Of a stretch of 64,000 nucleotides of DNA, positions 52,213-60,615 are shown piece after piece. Position numbers and translations under genes: made by a program. Below the pieces are notes generated by a model. That model did no database searches. It was not told the DNA's origin and saw only the letters and a list, made by a program, of their open reading frames with translations. The DNA comes from Arsukibacterium indicum. GTDB lineage: Bacteria > Pseudomonadota > Gammaproteobacteria > Enterobacterales > Alteromonadaceae. Location of the stretch: positions 1-64,000 of the forward strand of contig NZ_JAHRID010000003.1 in the NCBI RefSeq assembly GCF_019100565.1. The letters are read 5' to 3'. The stretch's first letter is position 1; each line of letters opens with the position of its first letter.

Positions 52213-52680
52213 TCACTGCGTAGAAATCATTGAACGCAAAGCCAATACACTAACAATAACAGCCCCAATCTGAACAATAATCATACATAAAACTAACTCA
52301 AGAAAAAGTAGCTTTCTAACCCGATAAGCAAACTTTAAATTCACAAAAATCAAGCTAACACCACTAAATCCTCTATATCTTAGAAGTCGAGCTGAACGCT
52401 TAAATGGCAGTTTACCCAACATTGCTCTCTCAAAGAAAATTGTGGAATTGGCCCACACTGAATAAACCCCTATTGTCAGCAGGATAAAAAACAATAATGT
52501 TGCAGGAGTATTCGAAATATCAAACTTTGTAAAATCCAAATTCCTAGCCACGAGGAAAACTAAAGAAAATATAATTACTTGGGGAGTCAAATTTCTTAAA
52601 AATTCCAAAAAATGAATTCTTAAGTCTACTAACAGGCTAAAAAGCTTACGCCTTTTAGCCATCCTGAAATTATTACTCAT
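52213..52680 (-). CDS. Membrane protein overlapping nucC, fifth gene of the CBASS operon
   Basis: A 155-residue protein with about three membrane segments: around residues 33-49 (PQVIIFSLVFLVA), 58-82 (PATLLFFILLTIGVYSVW) and 123-147 (FLELVLCMIIVQIGAVIVSVLAL), joined by a basic loop (LPFKRSARLLRYRGF). The ATG at 52680 lies inside the last codons of nucC, so it is coupled to it; an in-frame GTG at 52689 is an alternative start. No known CBASS effector family is evident. It could be a second, membrane-acting effector, an accessory part, or a passenger gene. Confidence 0.65.
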   Translation of the reverse strand: MSNNFRMAKRRKLFSLLVDLRIHFLEFLRNLTPQVIIFSLVFLVARNLDFTKFDISNTPATLLFFILLTIGVYSVWANSTIFFERAMLGKLPFKRSARLLRYRGFSGVSLIFVNLKFAYRVRKLLFLELVLCMIIVQIGAVIVSVLALRSMISTQ

Positions 52681-53446
52681 CGATATCACTCATAACCTTT
52701 GCGTATTCATTCCAATCAATCGCGGGTACAGTTCCCAATGATTGTAACTTTTGTAATAGCCTAAAGATCAGATATGCCATGCTGTTATTTAGCGGACTAA
52801 AATGGTGGAGCCCCCAGAAACAATCAAAAGATCGGTCTGAAAGTGCTAAAACAAAATCCAACTTACACTCACCGTCCGTCTGGGCAATACTTGATGCAAA
52901 CGCATCACTCTGGAGCCCTCCCACCCAAGCTACATCTGGTGCAATTAATCCAGCGATAATTTCAAAGTGAGCTTTAGCAGGGTATTGGCCGCCAGCATGC
53001 ACAATAGGTACACTTGTTCTTACTAAGCTTCTGACAGATTTGGCTTTATCCCTGGCGTAGGAAATATATTCCTTATTAACTTCGGGCTTGACTTCAAGAA
53101 CACAGTAAACCGCCTCAGCAGGAATGTATCGATGACTTTGCTGGTCCAGTAATGTAGGAGTATACTGATTATCGAAAATCACTATGTCGATTTGCTGGCT
53201 GCTCTTCCCGTTACTGTCAATAACAATACCAGTGTCTACATCGTACCTTTTGGGTAGATACCTTCGTAACATTTGCATAAAATGTTTTTCATTGATATCA
53301 CCCATTACACCGTTATGAGTCACTGATTTTGACGCTAACTTTAAATGTAAACCTAGAACATCCTGCTCAGCTGCAAAAGATTGTCTAAGGAAAGCTCTTC
53401 CATCAACATCAGAAAGTGATTTTGCTTTATTCATCTGTTCATCCAA
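52673..53446 (-). CDS. nucC: NucC-type CBASS effector endonuclease
   Basis: A 257-residue nuclease that matches what I know of NucC throughout: FMQMLRRYLPKRYDV, QIDIVIFDNQYTPTLL, IPAEAVYCVLEVKPEV, RTSVPIVHAGGQYPAKAHFEI and LQSLGTVPAIDWNEYAK. The active-site triad is Asp87, Glu118 and Lys120, with the 31- and 2-residue spacing of E. coli NucC. Known members are trimers that join into hexamers on binding cyclic tri-AMP and then degrade the cell's DNA, killing infected cells. It is the fourth gene of the CBASS operon. Confidence 0.92.
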   Translation of the reverse strand: MDEQMNKAKSLSDVDGRAFLRQSFAAEQDVLGLHLKLASKSVTHNGVMGDINEKHFMQMLRRYLPKRYDVDTGIVIDSNGKSSQQIDIVIFDNQYTPTLLDQQSHRYIPAEAVYCVLEVKPEVNKEYISYARDKAKSVRSLVRTSVPIVHAGGQYPAKAHFEIIAGLIAPDVAWVGGLQSDAFASSIAQTDGECKLDFVLALSDRSFDCFWGLHHFSPLNNSMAYLIFRLLQKLQSLGTVPAIDWNEYAKVMSDIDE

Positions 53447-53473
53447 AAATCAGTCTAATATGAAAAATCATTA

Positions 53474-54409
53474 CTAAATACTTTCTTCAACAAACGGTTT
53501 GGTAGGTACCATTGCACTAGCTATTTCTTTAGCCCTCGAAGCGCTGATAGTTCCATTTGGGTAGGCATCCAAAACTATTGATGGGATCAGGCGTTGAGAA
53601 ATGTCTGAAAAAGTAAAGCCGAAATTCCTATCATCAGAATTACCAGTAATACGTGCTAAATCCAGAATATCATTTGTAGATAATCCGGCAGGTTTCAACA
53701 AATGATTTAGTAAGTGAGCACGTTGTTCCAAAGTTGGTCTTTGAAAGGTGACTATTTCTGCAGCTCGCCGTCGTATTGCTGGGTCTAAAGCATTTAATCG
53801 ATTTGTACACATAATGACCGCTGCAGGTAATTGACCTTGAGCAATCCTATCTATGCCTCTAATAAATGCATTAACTCCGGCTCGATCTTCATGATGCATT
53901 TGCGAAGCTTCACGGGACTGAGCCAATGCATCAGCTTCATCTATCAAGAGAATCACCGCTCCTCTGGAAGAAGAGCCAATAGACTTAAGCTTCGAGGCTT
54001 CAGCAAGTGTGGTATCAAATGCAGCTGTAACCAACTGAGTCATTTCACCTACGCGACCTTGACCTCGTGTACTTAAGCTCATTGGTAGCAAAGTAATCTC
54101 AATGTTTTCTTGCCTTGCGACTGCATCACCAATAGTTTCGGCTAACTCAGACTTTCCAGATCCAACATCACCGGCAAGAATAATCAACGGAGGCCGCCTT
54201 AACACTGCCTCAGCTAAGAAATATGCATCGGGATGTTTCTTATCAAGCCAATTAGTCAACCCAGTTGGATTGACTAACAATCCAATAATTTTGGTGAGCA
54301 TTAGTTTACGCTCATCCATGCCAACTAGCCGAGATAACCTGCTTTTAGCATCGACATCAGGGAAAATCGTTCGTTTTTCAAACAACTCATTTATTTCTGT
54401 CATTAACAT
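53474..54409 (-). CDS. cap6: TRIP13/Pch2-like AAA+ ATPase of type III CBASS
   Basis: A 311-residue AAA+ protein. Walker A is GDVGSGKS (80-87), Walker B VILLIDEAD (152-160), sensor 1 CTNR (201-204) and the Arg finger region AIRRRAAEIV (211-220). In type III CBASS this enzyme pulls HORMA off the nucleotide cyclase and so resets the system. The start overlaps the HORMA stop codon, showing tight coupling. Length and partners match bacterial Trip13. Confidence 0.9.
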   Translation of the reverse strand: MLMTEINELFEKRTIFPDVDAKSRLSRLVGMDERKLMLTKIIGLLVNPTGLTNWLDKKHPDAYFLAEAVLRRPPLIILAGDVGSGKSELAETIGDAVARQENIEITLLPMSLSTRGQGRVGEMTQLVTAAFDTTLAEASKLKSIGSSSRGAVILLIDEADALAQSREASQMHHEDRAGVNAFIRGIDRIAQGQLPAAVIMCTNRLNALDPAIRRRAAEIVTFQRPTLEQRAHLLNHLLKPAGLSTNDILDLARITGNSDDRNFGFTFSDISQRLIPSIVLDAYPNGTISASRAKEIASAMVPTKPFVEESI

Positions 54410-54918
54410 GTCCTTACAGATGATCTGTTAAGCGAGCAACCGCCTGAGCTATAATTTCTATCGCTCTCTAGGTATCCATTGATTGTTGGGACTGGCGCAC
54501 CAACACGTCTTATAGGTGACTGATTATCAAAGTCATCTTGTTGCTGTGTTGATAAAGCATGCCATTTACTTGTGTAAGTTAAAAAGCTTCTAAATACAGC
54601 ACCTGAAGTATCTCTATTGGGTCTTACCTTTCCCGGATCGTCATCAATACTTCCGCTCGAAATTTCTGAAGCTGTGTAGAATAGTGAAGGCTCAATCCAC
54701 TGCCCGTTTCTTTGAAATCCATATTTAACACTTTCCAAATATCCATGTTTCAAGAGAAGAACAAGTTCTTGTTCAAATTTTTCAATTTGTAGATCTGTGG
54801 GACCATTCTGATAAAACCTTTGAATACGTTTGAGATCTGCTGCAACTTTGGATGCTAGGTGCTTAGCATGCGTAACAGTGAAAGTTTGAGAATAGGATTG
54901 AGTGAAACTTGAAGTCAT
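54403..54918 (-). CDS. cap7: Bacterial HORMA-domain protein of CBASS
   Basis: About 171 residues from the ATG at 54918, with TGAGG upstream; the GTG at 54930 is less likely. The HORMA fold is recognisable from QTFTVTHAKHLASKVAADLKRIQRFY, a helix EKFEQELVLLLKHGYLESVKYGF, and the C-terminal safety-belt part (RRVGAPVPTINGYLES, ending SLNRSSVRTC). In known systems HORMA binds closure peptides from phage proteins and switches on the cyclase. It lies between the CD-NTase and its TRIP13-like remodeller, as in type III CBASS operons. Confidence 0.88.
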   Translation of the reverse strand: MTSSFTQSYSQTFTVTHAKHLASKVAADLKRIQRFYQNGPTDLQIEKFEQELVLLLKHGYLESVKYGFQRNGQWIEPSLFYTASEISSGSIDDDPGKVRPNRDTSGAVFRSFLTYTSKWHALSTQQQDDFDNQSPIRRVGAPVPTINGYLESDRNYSSGGCSLNRSSVRTC

Positions 54919-54926
54919 TTTTAACC

Positions 54927-55892
54927 TCACACGTCAAAAGTTGAGCCAAACACTTTTTGCCAGTAGTACACTGTTTTCTCTTTAGTAGTCGCAGCTAAGG
55001 CAGCATCTATTGCATCACCTGCATCCAGAGCTGCTTCTGCAATTACCTTGAGATTCATTTCTGTATAAAGACCTGCAACATTGTTGCTGGTATTAACAGG
55101 GTCAATAATCTGACATGGCTCCTTGAAGTTCCCTACAGAGTTTCGACTGTAGTAATCAGTGAATATGATTTTCTCCCGTAATTCGCTAGATGCTAAATAG
55201 GTAAAAAAGCTTTGTAGTGCCTCAGGATAGTCAGACAAATCCTGACCGTTATCTACTAGGTGGGCTAATACCAACTCAACCATAAATGATTTGAATCTAA
55301 AATCACTTCGTTCCCGTTTTTCTTTTCTGGTCCAAAACTTTATAAGTCTTACAACCTGAGAAAAATGGGTATGATTAGCACTCTTTCTTTTCCTAATAAA
55401 TTCAAGATGCATTGGTATACTAGTTTCAAGATAGGAACCATTTTCTTGACTTACCAAATCGCCTTTCCATTCTTTATCGCCATAGTAAAGAATAGGAACG
55501 ATATCGACATCCAAACCACTACCCATAAATGAGACGGTAATACTGTAAGTCTGAGGCTTGACTTGATCTGGTTTAAAATTTGGAAACGCGGTGCGCAATC
55601 GCTCCGCAACATATTCCAGAAGCTCTTTTACATCAGTAGGAGCTTCCGCCCCTGATATATAACACGCCATGTCCACATCGTTGAGAGATCTAAGAGCAGT
55701 CCCTTTGGCCAAACTTCCAGAAAGCATAATCCGTTTAATGGAAAAGGTAGGGTGCTCGCTGATGTAATTTTCTAATTTATCAGCCAATCTTCGTGCTTGA
55801 GCCCTATATTCGTCAGCTTTTTCTTTGGGTAAGTTGACTCTATCATTTGCAAATTTCACTAAATCTTTGTGGTCTACATGTAAGCGTGCCAT
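54927..55892 (-). CDS. CBASS cyclic-oligonucleotide synthase (CD-NTase)
   Basis: A 321-residue nucleotidyltransferase of the CD-NTase/OAS type. The active site reads LSGSLAKGTAL (Gly59-Ser60), DVDMACY (Asp72, Asp74) and LDVDIVP (third acid, Asp128 or Asp130). A helical C-terminal domain follows, with FKSFMVELVLAHLVD. It makes a cyclic nucleotide alarm signal on phage infection; with a NucC effector the product is expected to be cyclic tri-AMP, so it most likely belongs to the CdnC clade. First gene of the operon, divergent from the Xre/ImmA regulators. Confidence 0.92.
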   Translation of the reverse strand: MARLHVDHKDLVKFANDRVNLPKEKADEYRAQARRLADKLENYISEHPTFSIKRIMLSGSLAKGTALRSLNDVDMACYISGAEAPTDVKELLEYVAERLRTAFPNFKPDQVKPQTYSITVSFMGSGLDVDIVPILYYGDKEWKGDLVSQENGSYLETSIPMHLEFIRKRKSANHTHFSQVVRLIKFWTRKEKRERSDFRFKSFMVELVLAHLVDNGQDLSDYPEALQSFFTYLASSELREKIIFTDYYSRNSVGNFKEPCQIIDPVNTSNNVAGLYTEMNLKVIAEAALDAGDAIDAALAATTKEKTVYYWQKVFGSTFDV

Positions 55893-55998
55893 TGTGCACC
55901 TCCGTCTAAAGCGTTAATCAACGCGTATCTCAACTTTGCTTACATGCTTTAACTTATATACCGACGAACCGGCTCAAGTAACACAAAAAAAGCAAAAT

Positions 55999-56018
55999 AT
56001 GTTCAGTACTCCGAACAT
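55999..56018. promoter_or_regulatory. Palindromic operator between CBASS and its regulators
   Basis: ATGTTC(A/G)G half-sites face each other across 55999-56018, in the 208-bp divergent gap. A further half-site, CCGAAC, is at 56067-56072, close to the regulator's start. It is the likely binding site of the Xre protein encoded next door, placed to repress both directions. Confidence 0.65.
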
Positions 56019-56026
56019 TTTAGACA

Positions 56027-56055
56027 TGGATTTTTCCGATAGTCAAGCCTATAAT
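56027..56055 (+). promoter_or_regulatory. Promoter of the Xre/ImmA pair
   Basis: TATAAT at 56050-56055 is a perfect -10, and TGGATT at 56027-56032 a weak -35 with 17-bp spacing. The start codon is 46 bp further on. It lies just beside the palindromic operator, so binding there could control it. Confidence 0.5.
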
Positions 56056-56100
56056 GTACGTCTATACCGAACTTTTTTATCAAACTGAGGTACACCCCCA

Positions 56101-56427
56101 ATGAGTACTGCTCTGGCAGATAAAATAAGGGATCTTAGAAAGTCTAAAGGTTTTACTTTGGAAAAATTGGCTGAACTTACAGGTTCAAGTAAAAGTTATA
56201 TATGGGAACTAGAAAATAAAACACCCCCACGACCATCAGCAGAAAAGCTTGGAAAAATTGCCGAACAACTTGGAGTTACTATAGAGTATTTATTAGATAC
56301 TGATGGAAGCTTAACAATTGAAGATGCAGCGGATGCTCGGTTCTATAGAAAATATAAACAGATGGACGATAAAGCTAAAGCAAAAATTCGTTCAATAGCA
56401 GAACTATGGGATGACGATTCTGACTAA
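56101..56427 (+). CDS. capH: CapH-like Xre transcriptional repressor
   Basis: A 108-residue protein. Residues 5-66 are a helix-turn-helix (IRDLRKSKGFTLEKLAELTGSSKSYIWELENKT, LGVTIEYLL); the rest is an acidic helical tail (ARFYRKYKQMDDKAKAKIRSI) suited to dimerisation. It is followed by, and overlaps, an ImmA-type protease and diverges from CBASS, the arrangement of the CapH/CapP pair known to control CBASS expression. It probably binds the palindrome at 55999-56018. Confidence 0.82.
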   Translation: MSTALADKIRDLRKSKGFTLEKLAELTGSSKSYIWELENKTPPRPSAEKLGKIAEQLGVTIEYLLDTDGSLTIEDAADARFYRKYKQMDDKAKAKIRSIAELWDDDSD

Positions 56428-57244
56428 ACAACAAAGTCCCTATAAATGGGCTTACAAATTAACTAACATTCTCAATGCTGTTCCAGGATTATCAAGATTT
56501 CCAGTTGACGTTAAGCTTACAGCTGAAGAGATATCTAGGAACCTTTATCCTGATGACCCAATATCTATGATAAAAGGGGCTTCATTGCCATCTTTTGAAG
56601 CTGGCTTGTTTAAAGCGCCAGCTCATAAAAAAGGTTGGGGAATAATTTATAATAAGGACATTAGTTCCCCAGGTCGTCTTAACTTTACGCTTGCTCATGA
56701 GTTTGGTCACTATCTCATTCATCGCCTTGAACATCCAGATGGAATTCAATGTGGTGAACAGGATCTAGTGAGATGGGATTCAGAGTATCGTCAGATGGAA
56801 CATGAGGCGAATGTATTTGCCGCAAACTTATTAATGCCGTTGGATGACTATAGATTACAAGTTCCTGCAAATATAAAAGCCAGCATCGAATTAATTAGCC
56901 AGTGTGCAAACCGCTATGGAGTTTCGCTTGTCGCGGCAATACTCAGGTGGCTTGAGTATACAGAAAGCAAATCAGTTTTGGTCGTTTCAAGAGATGGATT
57001 TGTACTGTGGGCTAGATCAAGTCAATCAGCATATAAATCGGGATTTTATCTCAAAACATCTAATAGGCAACCAATCCCTGTTCCTGAAAAGTCACTTGCT
57101 TCAGAAACTATTTTTCTTCAGATGACATCTATGTCAGCAAAACACAACAACGATGTTTGGTTTGGACAGAACTGTGAGGAAATACTGATAAATTCTGAGC
57201 TTTACGATTTTAAACTCTCATTGATACATTTGAATAGGTACTAA
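56411..57244 (+). CDS. capP: CapP-like ImmA/IrrE metallopeptidase
   Basis: A 277-residue protein with the zinc motif HEFGH at 96-100 and the third ligand Glu132 in MEHEANVFAANLLMP, as in ImmA/IrrE (DUF955) proteases. The C-terminal 110 residues form a separate beta-rich domain containing the Cys in GQNCEEI; related CapP proteins use a Cys to hold the zinc in an off state. It should cut the Xre repressor after DNA damage and so raise CBASS expression. Its start overlaps capH by 17 bases. Confidence 0.82.
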   Translation: MTILTKQQSPYKWAYKLTNILNAVPGLSRFPVDVKLTAEEISRNLYPDDPISMIKGASLPSFEAGLFKAPAHKKGWGIIYNKDISSPGRLNFTLAHEFGHYLIHRLEHPDGIQCGEQDLVRWDSEYRQMEHEANVFAANLLMPLDDYRLQVPANIKASIELISQCANRYGVSLVAAILRWLEYTESKSVLVVSRDGFVLWARSSQSAYKSGFYLKTSNRQPIPVPEKSLASETIFLQMTSMSAKHNNDVWFGQNCEEILINSELYDFKLSLIHLNRY

Positions 57245-57262
57245 CAAGAGAACATCTTATTA

Positions 57263-57349
57263 TGGTGCCTAGGGCCGGACTCGAACCGGCACGTTGTCGC
57301 CAACGGTGGATTTTGAATCCACTGCGTCTACCAATTTCGCCACCCAGGC
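57263..57349 (-). tRNA. tRNA-Leu (anticodon CAA)
   Basis: An 87-nt leucine tRNA with long variable arm. On the minus strand, acceptor GCCTGGG pairs with CCTAGGC (one G-U), the anticodon arm is GTGGA-TTCAAAA-TCCAC with CAA at the centre, the T arm is CCGGTTCGAGTCCGG, and CCA is encoded. The 3' end is 18 bp from the stop codon of capP, so the CBASS block abuts it. Confidence 0.95.
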
Positions 57350-57719
57350 ATTGAGAGGACTTTTTCTTTTGTAACTAACCTAGTTACAGACCTTTGCAAA
57401 ACTTTGCAAGCGACCTGCACTTTTAACCTTCGCTGAATCGTAGACTATTCAACAGGTTATGTCTACCACATTCGAAGACGCTTTGCATTTTGAATCCGCT
57501 GCGTCTACCGATTTCGCCACCCAGGCACTGAGGGATATTTTGAGGTAAACGCCTGCATTATACGGTGCTGCTAAAGCTTGGCAAGTGCTTTTATGACACT
57601 TTGTTTTAATTGGCTTTTAATTGCACAAATAACCAGCAGCAGCGAAAAAAGCCCGGCGCAGGATCGTAAAAAAACCTCGCCGTGTTAAACTTGGCCAAGT
57701 TTTGATACAGGACACAGTT
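57350..57719. other. Intergenic region with partial tRNA duplicate
   Basis: About 370 bp between the tRNA and the RDD gene. It contains a 138-bp insert-like spacer (57350-57487), the partial tRNA copy at 57488-57527 and then presumed promoter sequence for the RDD gene. No reading frame is convincing. Confidence 0.5.
57488..57527 (-). repeat. Partial second tRNA-Leu: 5' half only (candidate att site)
   Basis: 40 bp repeat the 5' half of the complete tRNA (57311-57350) with two differences, running from the acceptor 5' strand to the anticodon and then breaking off into AATGC. Directly repeated tRNA halves are the usual trace of integrase-driven insertion at a tRNA gene. Only 138 bp now separate the copies. 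Confidence 0.75.
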
Positions 57720-58223
57720 ATGCTTGCCAATGCCCCCCGTGCCGGTTTTGCCCGCCGTTTAGCGGCAATAATTTACGATATTCTGGTATTAGCGGCGCTG
57801 GTGATGCTGGCTGCCGGTGTTGCTATGCTGCTGGTGCAACTGCTGGCCTGGGTCGGTCTGGTTAACCTGAGCGGTTACACGGATATTGCGGATTACTTAA
57901 ATACCGGGCTGCGCCGCTGGCTGTACTTCAGCTACCTGGTGGCGGTGATATTAAGCTTTTATGTGTATTTCTGGTGTAAAGCAGGCCAGACCCTGGGTAT
58001 GCGCGCCTGGCGAATAGTCGTAGTTAAGCAAAATGGCTTGCCGCTTAGCCCACCGCAGGCGCTGGCCCGGGCATTGCTGGCGTTATTCGGCTTAGGAAAT
58101 GTCTGGCTGTGGCTACGCTGGGGTAAAGGCCTGGCATTGCAGGACCAGCTTACCGCCAGCCAGATGGTGGTGATAAGTAAAGATCACAGTAAAAGCCTGA
58201 ATGTGCATAAAACCGCAGGCTGA
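57720..58223 (+). CDS. RDD-family membrane protein
   Basis: About 167 residues from the ATG at 57720, with AGGA upstream; a TTG six codons earlier is the alternative start. The RDD motif appears as GFARRLAAIIYDIL, followed by membrane segments (LVLAALVMLAAGVAML, and FSYLVAVILSFYVYFW), GQTLGMRAWRIVVV, and DQLTASQMVV. RDD proteins are small inner-membrane proteins, some linked to ion transport, most uncharacterised. It converges with lptG, 3 bp apart at the stop codons. Confidence 0.85.
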   Translation: MLANAPRAGFARRLAAIIYDILVLAALVMLAAGVAMLLVQLLAWVGLVNLSGYTDIADYLNTGLRRWLYFSYLVAVILSFYVYFWCKAGQTLGMRAWRIVVVKQNGLPLSPPQALARALLALFGLGNVWLWLRWGKGLALQDQLTASQMVVISKDHSKSLNVHKTAG

Positions 58224-58226
58224 CAG

Positions 58227-59294
58227 CTAGACTTTTTTGCGCATCAGGTACACCGCCAGTGCCATAAACAGCAAACTGGGCAGCATGGCGCCGGCCAGCG
58301 GTGGTAACTGATACACCAGCGCCAGCGGGCCAAACAGCTCGTTACTCATAAAAAAGCCAAAGCCGGTGAGAATACCGAGCAGCACCCTTGCTGCCATGGT
58401 TACACTGCGCAATGGCCCGAAAATAAAACTCAGCGCCAGTAACAGCATGGCGGCAACTGACAACGGCTGCAGTACTTTACGCCAATAAGCCAGCTCATAG
58501 CGGCTGGCTTCCTGATCATTCTGCTCCAGATAATCGACATACCGGGCTAAACCGGTAATTGACAACATTTCGGGCTTAATAGTTACCACACCAAGTTTGT
58601 CAGGGCTTAAGCTGGAACGCCACTGCAGCTGCTCCACGTTATTTTGCAACACCCGTTCGGCAGAAAAAGACAGCTCGGTAACATTCTCAAGCCGCCAACG
58701 CTCATTACGATATGCCGCGCTGTCTGCACTGATAATGGTTTCCAGTTGCAAATCACTGCCAAATTTATAGATAGTTAAACCAGCGAGGTTTCCAACGTCG
58801 TCAACCTCTTTAATATTAACAAAGCTGTCGCCATCTTTGGCCCATACGCCCTGACGCGCAGCAAACAGGTTACCGTCGGAAATAGCTTTAATTCTGAGTT
58901 CCCGCGCGGTTCTGTCGCTTACCGGCGCCCCCCACTCGGCTACCGCCATCACTATCAGCACCATAACAATGGCTGATTTCATCACCGAGTTAATAATATT
59001 AAGCCGCGACAAACCGGCGGCCTGCATAACAACCAACTCACTACTACTGGCCAGCATGCCCATTCCAATCAAGCCACCAATTAATGCGGCCATCGGGAAA
59101 AATAACACGACATCGCCAGGCATGCTGTACAAGGTAAATAATGCAGCATGTACCATGTCATAATAACCTCGACCAATCGAACGCATCTGGTCAATAAACC
59201 GGAACAGTGCCGACAATACAATTAAAACACTCAAGGTAAGTGCCGAGGTGGCCAGGATAGTGCGGCCTATATATATATCAAGGATCTTCAGCAT
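58227..59294 (-). CDS. lptG: LPS export ABC transporter permease LptG
   Basis: A 355-residue permease: an N-terminal membrane helix (TILATSALTLSVLIVLSALFRFID), then two more helices, a large periplasmic beta-jellyroll, and three C-terminal helices ending MALAVYLMRKKV. It is half of the LptFG membrane core that, with LptB, lifts lipopolysaccharide from the inner membrane to LptC. One base separates it from lptF upstream, the conserved gammaproteobacterial order. Confidence 0.94.
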   Translation of the reverse strand: MLKILDIYIGRTILATSALTLSVLIVLSALFRFIDQMRSIGRGYYDMVHAALFTLYSMPGDVVLFFPMAALIGGLIGMGMLASSSELVVMQAAGLSRLNIINSVMKSAIVMVLIVMAVAEWGAPVSDRTARELRIKAISDGNLFAARQGVWAKDGDSFVNIKEVDDVGNLAGLTIYKFGSDLQLETIISADSAAYRNERWRLENVTELSFSAERVLQNNVEQLQWRSSLSPDKLGVVTIKPEMLSITGLARYVDYLEQNDQEASRYELAYWRKVLQPLSVAAMLLLALSFIFGPLRSVTMAARVLLGILTGFGFFMSNELFGPLALVYQLPPLAGAMLPSLLFMALAVYLMRKKV

Positions 59295-59295
59295 A

Positions 59296-60402
59296 TCAGG
59301 CGCGCCTCGCTACCCAGGCCCGAAAACGCCGGGCACCAGAGCGGTTTCGCAGAATTAAAAACAGACCAAGCAGCAGCGCACTGCCATGCAGCCACCACAT
59401 GCCGAACTCAGGGGGGATTTTGCCGTCTTCCAGTGCCGAACGACCAATAATCAATAGCGCATAGTAGCCCAGATACAGCAGCAAAGCTGGTAACAACCTG
59501 CCAAATTTGCCCTGACGTGGGTTAACCCGGCTCAATGGCACTGCTATCAAAGTAAGAATAGGGATAGATAACGGAATAGCTATCCGCCAGTGCCATTCTG
59601 CAGCGGCCTCCGCACTTTGCTGTTGCAATAACAATGGAGTACTTAAACTACTGAGTTTACGCCGGCGCTGCTCAACTTGTTGTTCCCGTAGCTGAATTTG
59701 ATAGCGGCCAAACTCGGTAACTTCATAGGCTGGTGAGCGACCGTCGCCGGCGTATCTGCGGCCCTGCTGTAATTCCAGCATTTGAGCACCGCTGGCTGCA
59801 TCTTCGCTCACAGCACCGGTTTCGGCGTAAACAATAGCGTGCCGGGCCTGCTCACCATGAAGTTCTGTTTGGGCAACAAAGACCCGCGATAAATTATTAC
59901 CTGAACGGCTGATTTCCTGCACAAAAATAACGGCTTGCTCATTTGCGGTGTGCTGAAAGCGCCCCGGCACCAGTGAAAATAAGCCAACATTACTGTCAGC
60001 TTTTTCCAGTAACTGATATTCGCGCTCCGTAGCCCATGGGCTCAGATATAAGGTAACACTGCCAGCCAGAATGGCCATTAACACCGACAACAACAAAGTA
60101 AGGCGGGTGACATACCACTCACTGACCCCGGTCGCATGCAACACTGTCATTTCACTGTCAGCGTATACCCGACCATAAGCCACTAAAATACCTAAAAATG
60201 CACTTAATGGCAGAATTATAACTGCAAGCTGGGGCAATTTAAGCGCAACGATACTCATGACCAGCCGGCCCGGCAAATCACCTTCAGAGGCATCGGCCAG
60301 AATTTTTACAAAACGCTGGCTGATAATAATGCTGGTAAGAATAACAAAGACAGCCAATTGGGCGCGAAAGACTTCCCCAATCAGATAGCGAAAAATAATC
60401 AA
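59296..60402 (-). CDS. lptF: LPS export ABC transporter permease LptF
   Basis: A 368-residue permease, the LptG partner. It opens MIIFRYLIGEVFRAQLAVFVILTSIIISQRFVK, has the coupling-helix region VALKLPQLAVIILPLSAFLGILVAYGR and a periplasmic jellyroll, and ends with three helices. Essential for outer-membrane lipopolysaccharide in typical Gram-negative bacteria. It is transcribed divergently from pepA with a 213-bp gap that should hold both promoters. Confidence 0.94.
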   Translation of the reverse strand: MIIFRYLIGEVFRAQLAVFVILTSIIISQRFVKILADASEGDLPGRLVMSIVALKLPQLAVIILPLSAFLGILVAYGRVYADSEMTVLHATGVSEWYVTRLTLLLSVLMAILAGSVTLYLSPWATEREYQLLEKADSNVGLFSLVPGRFQHTANEQAVIFVQEISRSGNNLSRVFVAQTELHGEQARHAIVYAETGAVSEDAASGAQMLELQQGRRYAGDGRSPAYEVTEFGRYQIQLREQQVEQRRRKLSSLSTPLLLQQQSAEAAAEWHWRIAIPLSIPILTLIAVPLSRVNPRQGKFGRLLPALLLYLGYYALLIIGRSALEDGKIPPEFGMWWLHGSALLLGLFLILRNRSGARRFRAWVARRA

Positions 60403-60615
60403 AAATGCCCCCTAAAACCTGTCTTTTTGCTGGAAACCTGGCAATTTTTAAGTAAACTTGATATTTATAACAATTATTATCAGGCAAAGTACCGTGAAAG
60501 CCGAGCTTTTTTCTCAATTCGCGGTAGAATTCAGCCATGTAATCAGCTTGCGCCTTAGCACAACGACATTTGTTAACGGCTATAGTAGCACAGTCTTTTA
60601 GAATCAGGAGTAAGT

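Noticed and set aside
52673..53446. Generic restriction-endonuclease-fold protein rather than NucC
   Set aside because: The whole chain follows NucC, including active-site spacing and the HAGGQYPAK and GTVPAID motifs, and the operon is a complete type III CBASS.
56101..57244. Xre/ImmA pair as a prophage repressor module or toxin-antitoxin system
   Set aside because: There are no phage genes around it. The divergent CBASS operon, the overlap and the operator position fit CapH/CapP better.
57488..57527. A second functional tRNA-Leu
   Set aside because: Only the 5' half is present. Sequence diverges after the anticodon and there is no variable arm, T arm or acceptor 3' strand.
59808..59990. 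Short frames inside lptF, lptG, pepA, holC and valS
   Set aside because: All lie in other frames of strongly conserved core genes and show no start signals or motifs of their own.
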